Notes under the pieces: model-generated
The model's database searches: none
What the model was told of the DNA's origin: nothing
Seen by the model: the letters and a program-made list of their open reading frames with translations, nothing else
Part shown: in pieces, positions 31,189-42,612 of the stretch
How the letters are laid out: every line of letters begins with the position of its first letter
How positions within the stretch are numbered: the stretch's first letter is position 1
Translations under genes and position numbers: made by a program
Assembly (NCBI GenBank): GCA_002102555.1
Contig: MCFL01000164.1
Span: forward strand, 1-54,441
Length of the DNA: 54,441 nt
Direction of reading: 5' to 3'
Source: Catenaria anguillulae PL171
Taxonomy: Eukaryota > Blastocladiomycota > Blastocladiomycetes > Blastocladiales > Catenariaceae

Positions 31189-32890
31189 TTTGGACACCTG
31201 GCGTGCCAACACGCTGAGACAGGAAAGCGGCAGGTCCTTGGCATCGATGCGGTGTTGCGAACGTGCATTCGAAGTGGAATCGGTACAACGACGGCGAGGT
31301 TCGAGCTGGGAAGCAGATGACCAGATATGTGTGAGTGAGTCTCTGTGGCTCCACCCACCAATGATACCGGGATGTGACCACAACCATACCCATGTATATG
31401 CTCTTGAGTGTTCCACATCGCCTGCGCGTGCAATATATGCACATTGGAAATCGGTCGAGAATCGCATCCCTGTCGCTGGACGGTCAGTGGGTGAGTCAGA
31501 GCCTGGTTGGCTGCCGAGCAAAGCTGGACACGGCACGGCGTACCAAGCAACCTGATAGTATTCCCACATGTACGCAATGGGATGCAATGTGAGGTTGCAA
31601 AGTGGGTGATCGACCTTGGGGTTGGATGTGAGGAGAAACTGTCGCTGCGGCAGAATAGGGCCGGCTCGACCACTTATGGCGCGGAAAAGGCGGTAAAGTG
31701 CATAGTGCACAGGTGCACAGAGTCCCGGGTACGGGCGGGCACGGGTGGTTGCTTTGAGATATGTACAATGGCCGGTCAGGTCAATGAATGAATGAATGAA
31801 TGTCTCACTCACTCTCACTCGCAGGGTCGATCAGGGTCAGGCAGGCTGCCTACGCTGAGCCGAGTGACTCACACTCTGCAAAGACGTTCATCACGAACGA
31901 CGGATGGGTGGGGCAGCGGGCAGGATTGGCCGTCTCAATGACGAGACAGTCAGGGAGTGTGCTGAACATCAAACACGAAGTGTGGATCAAGTAGAGCCTC
32001 CGAGACTCGAGAGTTGCTGGCCGAGGAGACTGACGGCGGCCGAAATGTTACCAATGTCTGCCGCCTATGGCACATGGACCGGCGGGGGGGTGGAGGAATG
32101 GATGTATGCGATGTGAGAGTGGCAAAGAACTCTTCAGGGTCCTTGCAATGGGGCCGGATCACCAATTTACGACACTCGCCACGCCCGTCATGGGAAATCT
32201 TCATGGGTTGTTGAAGGCACGCGCCACGCGAACACTCGTGTGCCCAACTCGGTTGCCCAGTCGCCAAATTAATCCATGACATTGTGCTTGGCGGCCAACC
32301 GGCCGTTGCTCATCGTCCTCTTGCTCTTGCCGTGGCCACGCTGCCTTCGACCTGTGGTCGCTGGTCTCTGGTCTCTGGGGCACTTTGCATCGAATATTCA
32401 CTTGAATTCAATGAATGATATCCCTGCCCATGCCCATGTCCATGTCATGCCATGTAACTCGTTTGTACATGCAACTGCAACGTTGACCGTATTGCATCGC
32501 CACCGTGTTTGCAATTGGGCAGTCAAATCACACTGTATTTGGATATACCCTCCCTTCAAGACTGCCAGCCCGCCACCGACACTGGCAGACCGCCGGCCGG
32601 ACCGGTTTCGGCCTCGTATTCTATCGTATCGGCTGTCGTTTGTTCCGCCGTTCTTGTCCTCTTGCTTGTCGCCGGTGGGCCTCAACTCTCGCGCCGGCCG
32701 CAGGCCGCAGGCCACACCCCCAGCGTCAACCCTCAAGTTTTCGTTTCGGTCCAGATTCGCTCGGCGGGCTGGATTGGCCCACCATCGTATTCCACATATC
32801 CCCACATCGATATCTCATTAGCATTAGAGGCATGCCGCGTCACACCAGCGGCCGCCCGCCACCGCCACCACCACGGTCGACAATGCCCGC
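31189..32890. other. spacer without a supportable gene
   Basis: I see no gene in this 1.7 kb. It contains a tetranucleotide microsatellite (AATG)5 at 31783-31802. Long frames near 32500-32890 on the plus strand are rich in Arg, Pro and Ser and have no recognisable similarity; part of this stretch may be the leader of the subtilisin gene. Confidence 0.4.
31783..31802. repeat. tetranucleotide tandem repeat (AATG)5
   Basis: Five perfect copies of AATG in a spacer; a simple microsatellite. Confidence 0.9.
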
Positions 32891-32899
32891 GTTGTAACC

Positions 32900-35651
32900 T
32901 TGTTCATTTTGGTTTGCGTACTATTGCTGGCATCTTTATCGGCATCCCATGCATCACCAATCTCTTCTTCCCCTTCCCCTTCCTCTTCATCGTCATCGTC
33001 ATCATCAGGGCGACTGGACCTGGCCGCGTTCGAATCGCTGCTCCAATCCCTGCCCTCTGCCAACCCAGTCCGAGCCTCCTTCTCCAACAATCGGACTCTG
33101 GTCGCAGGCTTCTCTCCGATTCCAGCTCTTCAGGACCCGCTTTACCACCCTACTACCCCGCCCTCGACAATGCAACAGCCATTCCACATCATATCTCATT
33201 GCCCTCGACTCCGAATGCCCCACGCTCTCTGCCGTCCAACCGCACTCTCCTCACTGCTCTCCACACTCAACACGCAAATCACCTTTACCTACACTGCGGC
33301 GCTCACGGCCGTCCGCATCACCTACACGCCCGCCCCGCCAAGCTTTCCAACGCTTCCCGTCGACCTCATTCAGCGCATTCCCTGTGTCCAATACATTGAA
33401 CAATCGCGCCTGCTGGGCGTCACGCAAATCCAAGATTTGCCGGCACCCGCGTCGCTCGGCCAGCCGTCGCTCTTGTGGGCGCTCGACGCATTGACCAGCG
33501 CGCCTTGCCACTCGACAACAAGTACGCTTTTGATCTCACGGGCAAGGGCGTCCACGTGTACGTGCTCGACTCGGGCATTGTAGCAACGCACCCAGAGTTT
33601 GCGGGCCGTGCAAACTTGGCGTATCAGGTGCAGTCGGCAGTCAATGCGCGCAGGCCCGGGATCGCGCAAACCGCACCGTCGGCCAGCGATTGTACGGGCA
33701 CGGGTCACATGTGGCAGGCTTGATTGGCGGGCTTCAGGTCGGAGTGGCAAAGGAGGCCACGGTCCATGGCGTTCGCGTGCTCGGGTGTGATGACACGAGC
33801 AATTCAGACGTTGTCGAGGCCATTGATTGGGTTGTCAGGAATGCGCAACGCCCTGCCGTCATCAACATGTCGCGTACGTCTTGACCTGGACTTTATCCAT
33901 TGACGAATCCAACTCACTCACATATTCAACGATATGCAGTTGGCCCTCGCCCACAACCCAACGGCCAATACCAACGCGTGCGGTCCATTGACGACGCCAT
34001 TGCCCGCGCCATCGCTGCCAACATCCCTGTGATCGTGGCTGCAGGCAACGACAACCTCAACGCCTGTTCGGGCTCACCCGCGGGCTCCCCGGGTGCCATT
34101 GTGGTCGGCGCCACGTCGCCCAACGACACACGCGCGGCGTTTTCCAACTTTGGCCCATGTCTGACACTGTTTGCGCCTGGCGATGGGATTGTCAGCGCGT
34201 CGAATCGTCCAGGCCCCAACGGGGCAGCGGTTGGCGGGTACGCCACGTTTCGCGGCACGTCACAGGCCGCGCCATTGGTGGCTGGCGTCGTGGCGCAAAT
34301 GCTTCAGGCCAACCCGGAACTCAAGCCCGCAGACATTGCAGCGCAGTTGCGGTCACTCGCGAGTCCAGATGTTGTGGGCGATCCCAGAGGGTCACCCAAT
34401 CGCATGGTCCGGGCAGCGAGTGCGGGCAAGTCGAGCGACCGTGCACAAATCGTCAACATCAACATTCCGCCTCCAAATCGTGCAGACGTGGCGAGCGGGT
34501 CCGGAGGGAGGGTTGGTGGGACGGCCAACTCGTCCGCCAATGGAGGCTCGGGTGGTAGCGGCGGATCGAGCAATGCAGGCGGGAGTCAGAACACTGCGAC
34601 GGATCAGTCGGAAAGCGCAAGCGGCCTGCTGTCGAATCCCATCACGTGGATCGTGGCGGGCGGGTCGGCAGGCGTGGTTGCCCTTGTTGCTGCGCTCGGC
34701 ATGTGCCTGGTGCGCCGCCGTGCGCGCATGCAGCAGTCACGACTCTCGCGAGATCATCCCGCGTCCACATCCCCAACCTCAAAACCGGCATGGCGCAGTG
34801 CGCCGACATCGACGGACCGGCGCCGACGGACCAACGACTCGTTTGACGACGATGCCGTGTTTGGGTCCACGCCGCCGACTCTCGGCCGCATCAATGATGA
34901 GGAAGTGGCCATCCCGCACGTGCTTCCACCTCCACCATCCACCGCCCCCTCTGCACAAAACCGCATGTCACGCATCGTCCCGCCCGTCAATCGGCCAACA
35001 TCCACATTGAGCAGCGTGGTGTCGAGCTCGACGACCGCACGCCCAAAGTCGGTTCTTGTCCCGCCCGTTCCGGTGACCACCCTGTCCAGTGCGCTGCCCG
35101 ACCGACGCAAATCGGTTGCCATCTACAACAACAAGCGCGCGACTGCGCTTGCCCCCGATGCGTTGCCCGAGTCGCCCTCGCGACTCCCACCTGTGTTGCC
35201 AACTCCATCACCGCCAAAGCCTTCGCCGCCCCCACTGCTCATGGCACCCGTGCCCATCAAGCCCTCGAGCCAGCTCACAACCACAGGGACCCAAGGTGGC
35301 GCCTCGTCGTCCGCCGCACTGCAAATCCAGTTTGCGCCTGTGTCGCCCGCGGCCACGGCCGATGACTCGGACTCGGTCTTTTTGGCGTCATTAGAGGACG
35401 TGCCACCTGTTCCCACCACCACCACCACCATGGCCGCTACTACGGCACCCGTGACCTCGACCACAACAAGGGGTGGACCACCAATAGTGCCTGATTTCAC
35501 ACCGCTTGCGGTTCAGTCGCCCGCCGTGGTGGTACCGGCAAGTGCGACGGGGCCGCCCACATTGCCGTCGCCGCTCCCAATTGGAGGAGATGTGGGGGAC
35601 GAGACGGATTCGTTCTTGGACGAGTTGCAGGCGATTGTGGGTCGCATGTAA
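32900..35651 (+). CDS. membrane-anchored subtilisin-like serine protease (S8), frame broken in 5' half
   Basis: Secreted S8 proteases cleave proteins with an Asp-His-Ser triad. A hydrophobic leader (LFILVCVLLLASLSASHASP) starts at 32900, with no ATG in frame. An I9-type propeptide follows (SYLIALDSECPTL, ITFTYTAALTAVRI, LIQRIPCVQYIEQ). The catalytic motifs are HVYVLDSGIV (Asp), GHGSHVAGLIGG (His), the oxyanion region VIVAAGNDN and FRGTSQAAPLVAG (Ser; the usual Met is Gln). An intron at 33874-33939 (66 nt, GTACGT donor, phase 1) restores INMSLGPRPQPNGQY. After the protease domain come a Gly/Ser linker, a membrane span (WIVAGGSAGVVALVAALGMCLV) stopped by RRRAR, and a tail of about 300 Ser/Pro-rich residues. 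The 3' exon is fully open (570 codons), whereas before the intron the frame must shift about five times (near 33140, 33190, 33240, 33470 and 33690), each consistent with one missing base. Confidence 0.75.
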
Positions 35652-36100
35652 GCGAGCGAGTCGAGTTGTATGTATGTATAGTGAGTTGGCCCTTTTTTGA
35701 GTTGTTTTCGATATCCTTCCTTTCGATTTCATTGCACCTTTCTTCTTCTCTTTCTCTTTCGTTGCTTGTATAATCTGCTGGATTCTCGGATGCACTTGCG
35801 CGCACTCTCTTGTTTGTTTATCTTCATTCTCAATCGCACATTTTCCCCCCACACCTTGTGACCTATGCACATGGTTGTTTCGTACTTGCATACAATTTGT
35901 CTCATCTTTCGTTGCCTTGCCCTGATGTTTGCTTTTGCACCAATGGAGCACAACGACGGATACATGGATAACCTTGACGGGACACAACGCTCGAGCAATA
36001 AACCACAAGAGCGAGGAGAATGACATGTGCAACAAAAGCAAAGCGGCCGGGAATATGTACAACAACAACAACAGACAGACAAAGATCACGAGACACGTCA
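35652..36100. other. spacer between convergent genes
   Basis: The subtilisin gene and the cysteine-rich gene end toward each other across 449 bases. The stretch is T-rich on the plus strand from 35690 to 35900 (with CTT runs) and A-rich after 35950, fitting two 3' untranslated regions. No coding sequence is seen. Confidence 0.5.
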
Positions 36101-36779
36101 CTAAAGCATGGCACCAAGTGCAACAGCAACCAAGGCCATGGCCGTAGCAGCAGAAGCAGCAGCGGATGGCGATTTGGCAGCCGCGGCGTTGCCCGTGCCC
36201 GCGGCACCCTGCGTGCCCGTTGGATTGGGGGTGGGCGGCGCAGTGAGCGACACGGATGAGGACGAGGGAGGTGTGGTGGACGTTGGAGTTGGTGTGACGG
36301 TTGTGCCGTTGACTAAGAATAAGTACATCGGGCGGACTCGAGTGAGCATCCAAAATCCTCAAAAAGCTCGGACAAGAAATGCCAGGGGGCATGCATGAAA
36401 GACACGTACTCACAGTGATGCCAATCGACGTGGAAAACACATTGGTGCCCGACAATGTGGGCATGGGCGGGAACGTAAAAGTGCCCTGACCTGGCGCTTG
36501 ACCCAATGCGGGTGCAAATCCGGGCGGCAACTGTGCGAGTTCGGCGAGCTTGAAGCATCGCGCCGACGCACACTCTTGGCACGTATTGGAGGAGCGCGCA
36601 CACAGTTCGCCGGCGGGGCACGCCGGGCACGGCGGGATCATTTCAATGCATGCCTTGCATTCGCCGCCTTGTGGGAGCGGACGCGGGTCCGGGTGCGGCA
36701 TGGCGGCCGACAGGACGGCGGTGAGGAGCAGGGCGGTGGCCGTGATGGCCATGAGCTGGAAGAAGGTGGTGGACTTCAT
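36101..36779 (-). CDS. secreted cysteine-rich protein, Opy2-like N-terminal domain, probable GPI anchor
   Basis: Two exons (36779-36410 and 36312-36101) joined across a 97-nt intron (GTACGT donor, TAG acceptor, phase 1) encode 193 residues. The signal peptide is clear (MKSTTFFQLMAITATALLLT, cleaved near AAMPHP). The mature N-terminus has eight cysteines in CKACIEMIPPCPACPAGELC then TCQECASARC, the spacing of the Opy2 N-terminal domain, which in yeast belongs to a plasma-membrane anchor for the Ste50-Ste11 osmosensing branch. Here exon 2 is Thr/Pro/Ser-rich and ends in a short hydrophobic tail (ATAMALVAVALGAML) with no basic cytosolic part, after a small-residue stretch: a GPI-addition pattern. 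So it resembles Opy2 outside the cell but lacks its signalling tail. A cell-wall or surface role is likely. Confidence 0.8.
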
Positions 36780-37568
36780 GGTTTGGGGGATGTTGAGTGG
36801 AATGTGATTGAATTGAATGCGATTGACTAGGCTGAAGACTATCGGCCGTGTGGGATGTGAGTGGGAGGCTGTGCCCGGTATTTAAGGTTAACGTATAGCC
36901 CGTATCGCTCATGAAATGAAATCAGTATTGGGTGCTGAAAGTATTCTGCGCCAAGACCCAAGATCGATGCATGCGAAGCCTGGGCCCTGCATTGGTATCG
37001 ATATCCTCCCGTACCGTAGACCGTACTGAACTGAACTGTACCAGTGTGTATGTGGTCGGAAAAGTCATCGTGAACGCATGAGCAGACCGCAAGTCGCAAC
37101 GCTCCTTGTCACGCGACTTCCCACTTGACGCGTCTGTCGTTGTCGTTGGGTGGTCGCGGCAAGCCACTAGCGTGAGGGGACCATTGGATATCGCTGTGGG
37201 GGTGCGTTGCATGTGCGGAACCGTTCGACTTCTGGCCAACAAGGTTTTCTCACGAATTTCGTTGCTCAAATCCATTATTCATATCCGTCCCAGTTTGTTT
37301 TTGACTGGCGCGAGTTGAGCTATTCAAGCAGGTCATGCTCTTTAGAGGCTGTCTCACTTGATCAGCGATGTCTTTCGACACAATCCATGCCAGCGGAACT
37401 GAGGGATTTCTTGTCACTGAATGAACGATGGATTCCACCCCCCCCCCCCCCCTGCTATTCATTTTTCCTTTTCAACTCTGGGCAGCCATTTGCATCCACG
37501 GCCGGGTATCGACTCGATATGCCCGGATTCACTCCCTTGCCCCCCTAAAGCGCAGCGGGCGAAGCACT
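36780..37568. other. spacer between two minus-strand genes
   Basis: This 789-base gap includes the promoter side of the cysteine-rich gene and the 3' side of the RS-rich gene. A run of 15 C at 37438-37452 stands out. No coding sequence is supported. Confidence 0.45.
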
Positions 37569-39846
37569 TCACCGACGATGCAACCGCGATCGCGACTTAC
37601 TCCTAGGCGCCCGATCTCTCGACCGCGACCTCGACCGTGACCGCGACCGCGTGCGCCGAGTTCTTGAACTGGCCTGGGACCGTGATGTTGACCGTGATCG
37701 CGAACGATGTCGCGACGAGCCGCGATGTGACGACGACAAGGACACCAACGATATCTCCGGCGGCGGATCGTGGCGCGTCAATGTGCGTTCAGAAGTCACC
37801 CTGGGTGACGTGAGCAGAGGAATGTGGACGGACCGCAGGGGCGGCGGCGACCTTGCGTCACTGTGCGAGCGGCGGTTCAAGTGGTTTGGGCGCGTCGGTG
37901 GTGCAACAGCTGCTGGAGCAAATGTTGTGAGCGAGAAATGCAAAGTAAACAAACGTTGGTGAGCGAAGGTGCATACCAAGATTGTTGCGGGACACCTGCG
38001 AGCTCGACGCTGAGCCTCCCGCGTGGGCGTGTTGGGTATCATCGAGTGAGGAAGAGGCGTGCAGCAGCGACGGGTCTGTGTTTGCAAGTTTGGGTATAAT
38101 GGCATCGGGTTTGTGGCCCGAGGCTTGGAGTCCACGTTGATGGGCGGCGCGAGCATGCACATTGGGTGATTTGATTCGTTGTAGTTGCAACGAGACAGTT
38201 GCTGGTGGTGCCGCATTAGGACGGCCAAATTTAGCCTGAGCATGAGAGCGTTCCATTACCTCGCCCTCCTCCTGCTCCTCCTCCTGCTCCTCCTCCTCCA
38301 CGTCCCCTGCCCACACATGGGCTTGCCCATTTACCTCGCTCGAAGCGGCCATTGCCACAGCCGCTGCGGCCCGCCCATCTGTGCTGACCAAGGGCGACTG
38401 TGCACGCGCTTGCGGAGGCGGAGGCGGCGGCGGCGGCAATGGCGGCGAAAGCAGCGCCGCGCCTATCCTGCGCGAAGCCGCCAACGCATGCGGCGAGCGT
38501 GAGCGCGCCAACGGCAATGGCGCAACACCTGGCGAATGCGCTTGTTGTGGGCGACGCACTGTCGAGCTGCTCGGATCGGAAACGACACGTGGCCGTGCAC
38601 TCGATGCTGTGGAAACGTGTACTTGTGCACGCATTAGGCCGCCCGTATGTGTTGTGGCCACCGCGGGCTTGGATCCCATGGCCCGCAAACTGGGCGACGA
38701 GCTCGGCGAGGCGGCGGGCGTGGGCTTCCGCTTTGACGGCGCAAGCTGAATGATTTGCATCCCGCCAACCATTTTGGCGCCGGTCAATGCGGCTGCTGAC
38801 TTGGCCACGAGTCGGCCGCCAGGCTGCACGTGTGCCATTGTCGAGTGCGAGTGCGTGGCCGGGTTTGTTGTTGGTCGCGGTCCCAAAGGCCCTGCGCTGC
38901 GCATGTGCACAGGTAACTGGCCACGTCCCGCTTGGGTGCGCACATTGGCGTTGGCATTGTGATCTGCCGTGTCCGAGTCCGACTCGTGGCCATCAGGCAG
39001 GCGCTTGCCTGCGCGCATGTGACTGGGCGGACGTTTGCCTGCGTGCAACGTGTGCGGTGGCCGCTTGGATGCAAGCAATGGCGGCGGGTGTTTTGACGGA
39101 GCAGGTGGGTGGTTTGATGCAACAACTGGCGCGTGGTGTGGCGGTGGTGGGTGCTTTGATGCCTGGGGTGCGGGCGGGCGTTTGGAGCTGGTTGTGGGTG
39201 CAGGAAGTGACGATGGTGGGTGTTTAGAGGAGGAAGCACCAGCGGAAAGTGGTGGTGGTGGCCGCTTGGACGAGCTGCGAGGTGCCAGTGGAGATGCGTG
39301 TGGCGATTCGGATGCATGTGCAGGTGATCGTTTGCCACCCGTTGGCGGCCGCACGGGCTCTGGTGATGGCGAGCGAGCGACATGTACGGGAGATGGGTTT
39401 GGAACCGTTGCAGCAGGAGGGGAGGGTGGTGGCGGTGCAAACAAGAATGCGAGGCATGGGTCCGGGTTCGGGTTCGGGTCTGGAGCAGGTGGGGGTTCGT
39501 CAATGGTTACATCTGTCGGACTAGTGGGTGATTCTAGAGGGATTGCCGCTGGTAGTTGAGATTCAGGTGCAATTACCCAGTCTGGGTCGTCGTCGTCCCA
39601 CCACCCATCCATCATGTCATCGTCGTCGCCGCTGTCCATGGGCTCGGCCATTCCCATGGCCGATTCGTGTACAATGTGCAGCGGGAGTGGATCGAGCGCA
39701 ATGGCGCCAGTCGCATCGGCGTGAAAGTCAAGAGTCGTTGAGTGTGCGACAAGTGGGATTGCAAGAGTTGTAGTAGAGTCAGAGTTGAGATGGGTATCGT
39801 TGCCGCCATGAGTGTTTGAGAGGTGGTTCTCGGTGTCTGTTGTCAA
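37569..39846 (-). CDS. disordered protein with C-terminal RS repeat, unknown function
   Basis: Two exons (up to 39846 down to 37977; 37909-37569) are joined by a 67-nt intron at 37910-37976 (GTATGC donor, CAG acceptor, phase 1). The frame is open from just after a TAG at about 39870, but the first in-frame ATG is at 39657 (MGMAEPMDSG), so either that is the start or a short 5' exon is missed; a TAG acceptor lies at the open end. The protein has an acidic Asp/Trp stretch near its start, many Ser-Lys-Arg/His-Pro-Pro units (residues about 190-290), a Gln/Glu-rich acidic patch, and after the intron an Arg-Ser repeat tail of about 40 residues ending SRSRLHRR. RS tails are typical of splicing and mRNA-handling proteins, but no RNA-binding domain is visible. 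Confidence 0.65.
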
Positions 39847-40290
39847 GTCCGAGTCTGGTGGGGTGGTGCTGGCCGGGTTCTATTGGACATGTATGGCAGG
39901 ATATATTAATAAAGAGCTTCTGGAAGGTGTTGTAAATGGGTGGCAACTGGATCCGATAAACATGGAACAGATACGGGGTAAGATGAGCGGGGGGGATGCA
40001 CACAGAGTGGTGACAGCACGAGAGGAAGGGCGGCAGACAACGGCGGGCATTCTTGGTCAGGCGAGGACGAGTGAAAGCGGGAAGGTGTGACAATGGTAGG
40101 CGCATCATGACAACTAGGAAGGCAAAAGAACGAAATGAGTTGACGTGGCCAATTGGTGTCAGAGTAGAAAAAGAAGAGATCTGAAAAAAAAAGTCGGGGA
40201 GAAGGAGGGACTGATTTCAATGACTGGCGCTCAGCGAAACGGCACTGTTGGCCTGCTCGCCGCCGCTGAGATGTCGAATAGTGGGACGGC
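39847..40290. other. spacer between two minus-strand genes
   Basis: About 440 bases lie between the RD-rich gene (3' end) and the RS-rich gene (5' end). An ATG-started minus frame (from MMRLPLSHLP) crosses it without similarity. It may contain a missed first exon of the RS-rich gene. Confidence 0.4.
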
Positions 40291-42571
40291 TTAACGGCAA
40301 TGTCCGTGCCCACCACGCCCGCCGCGCGCCGCCGCGGACCGTCCAACGGCCCAAAGGCCGTGTTCTTGATGCCGTCCGTGGTACGCTACTGCCGGCTCGG
40401 CGCCGGGCGCCAATGTTTGATTAAACCCAAAGTCCCACGAGGTCTCTTGCCTTGGACCGAGCGAAGAGGAAGGAGAATAGTGAATGTTCTGGAACGCCCA
40501 ATGATGGTCCCTCTGAAGCTGATGCGCACGATGCACTTGGCCTTGAAAAAAGGCTGCAGTGGATGCGGGCGAGACTTGACCCGATTCCGGGGTGGAGCGT
40601 GACGTGGCCATAATAGATGATGAGGTGGTGACTTGCGGGGTTGGTGTCCAAAGGACGCCGAGCTAGGGATGTGGAAAGGGAAGCACAAGGAAGAAAAAAA
40701 ATTGAAAGTGCAAGATGGAACAGAAGAGGGAGAGACACTGGTCGTGAGAGACTCGTGACCAATATGATTGAGCAAGAATGGAAAGTGAAAAAACAAAAGG
40801 GAAGGTGTGCAAGACAAAACTCTCGGACGGGAGGAAGCAAAACAAAAGAGGCCCGAAAAGAGCAGAAAACATATCAACATACCTCACCGCCAGCTCCAGC
40901 TCCCGCTCCCGTCCCGCTTTGCCCTGTACCCTGCTGATGATGCTGTTCTTGCGCCAATCTCCACGGCGGCACGGCAGTTGACGCTGCCGATCCGGCTGCA
41001 GATACATTGCGATCGCGTCCATGATGCTGCTGATGGGTACGCCGGCCTTGTTGAGCCGCCGGTCCAGGTGCCGACGGTCGGTATCGATCCGTTGCTGACA
41101 GGGCCTCGGCGGGGCGATACGACGATCCGGACGAGGCGCTGTGCGCGCGGTCGCGGGGCAGGAAGTGGTCCCTGTCCCTGTCCCTGTCCCTATCCCTGTC
41201 ACGATCACGATCGCGGTCGTTGCGGTCGCGCATGTCCCGATCGCGATCGCGGTCACGTTCTCGAGTGTCTCGGTCACGCAAGTCTCGGTCTCGGTCTCGG
41301 TTGCTGCTGGGCCGATACTCGTCGCTGCCACTTGTGCCGCCGCCGCCTCCTCCGCCTCGACGACTCGAATGCTCGCTGACGGACCGACTCCGACTTGTGT
41401 GTGGTGATTGCTGATCCCCGGACCGTTGCTTGTTGTTGCTGATGCTGTTGTTTTCACGACTCTGTACCTTTGGCCTATCCACCTTGTCCTTGTTATGATG
41501 CGGCTTGTCCCCCACCGCAGAGGGATCCACGGGCGGAGGTGTCGCATCCGGTTTGCCCTCAATATCGCGACTCCAAGAAAAGTTGTGGGGCAACGGCAAA
41601 GCAATTTTTCCGGGCGGATACTCGGGCGGATGTGCGGCAAGTTCGGGTGCAGAAAAGCGCAGCCTGTGCGGATCGGCCGCGTGCGCAAGTGGGACAGGCG
41701 GGTCATGCAAGACTTGAGGGAGTTTGAAAGCGAGCAAGAGTGAGAGCGTTGTGAGAGCCTGCCCGCGTGTCATGGACGGCGGCTTTGGTGGTGGTGGTGG
41801 TGGTGGTGGTGGCGGTTGTGAATGAGCGTGCGTCGGTACCGGTGCCGTTGCCGTGAACGTGGTCAAGGTGGTGGTCGGATGCGTGGGAGTTGGGTTGGAG
41901 ATGGGGGAAGGAAAGTGTGGGTCGATGGCGGTGCGGTGGGACCGGATGATGGGTGGAGGCATGCCAGGGTGGGTAGTGAGGCGGAGGCCATCGGCCAGTG
42001 TGTCGGCGGGGTTGACGAGGAGGCCGTCGCGGTATTCGCCCGTGCCCGGGTACACCTCGTGAGAGGCCGAAGCCGAAGCCGAGGCCGATTTGGCGGTTGG
42101 ATTAAAGACGAGGTAGAGCGGGCGCTCAATGGTTGGGCGAAAGAAGGTGGCGAGGTGAATGAGCTCTGGGCGGATGAGGTGCGGGTTTGGGTTGGGCTGG
42201 GTGACTGGCGGGGGCGGGTGGAGCATGTCGTGGGTGGCAAGCAGGCCGCGCGGGTAGTAGCACTTGTCAAAGGCGGCAGCAGATGCGAGGGCCGCGAGGC
42301 GGGCGTCAATGTCCTTTTCGAGGCGCATGGCTTCGGTGGCGGCACTGAGGGATGTTGATGAGCCAGAGGCTGACGCCAACGCTGGGCTTGCGCTGCCGCT
42401 GCCGCTGCCGCTGCCGAGACCACTTGCACTGGTGACAAGTGAGGGCGGCGACATGCTCGAGGTGGAGGTGGAGGCGGAGCTGACGCTTACCCTGCCAGAG
42501 TCAGAGCCAGAGACAGAGACAGACGATGAATGTGAGGAGGAAGACGCAATGAGTGGGGCCATTGTCCACAT
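40291..42571 (-). CDS. disordered protein with Arg-Asp repeat, unknown function
   Basis: Exon 1 runs from ATG 42571 (MWTMAPLIAS) to 40883 and exon 2 from 40662 to 40291, joined across a 220-nt intron (GTATGT donor, TAG acceptor, phase 0), the longest intron in the window. The product is about 686 residues. After a Ser/Gly leader comes the only ordered-looking part (about residues 60-160: MRLEKDIDARLAALASAAAF, CYYPRGLLATHDML, LIHLATFFRPTIERPLYLVF), then proline-rich sequence, and a block of alternating Arg-Asp (about residues 440-500). Exon 2 adds QLQRDHHWAFQNIHY and a Gly/Arg end. Upstream of 42571 the frame stays open only through a CAGAGA repeat, so I place the start at 42571. RD/RS blocks occur in RNA-processing factors; no domain supports a specific call. 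Confidence 0.65.
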
Positions 42572-42586
42572 GCTTGGAATGGAGCG

Positions 42587-42612
42587 ACAGAGACAGAGAC
42601 AGAGACAGAGAC
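42587..42612. repeat. short CAGAGA tandem repeat
   Basis: Four or so tandem copies of ACAGAG just upstream of the RD-rich gene's start codon; on the transcribed strand it is a CT-rich leader repeat. Confidence 0.75.

Noticed and set aside
41160-41330. Regular direct repeats that could suggest a CRISPR-like array
   Set aside because: They encode an Arg-Asp dipeptide block in frame within a gene; units are too short, uneven and without spacers, and the organism is a eukaryote.
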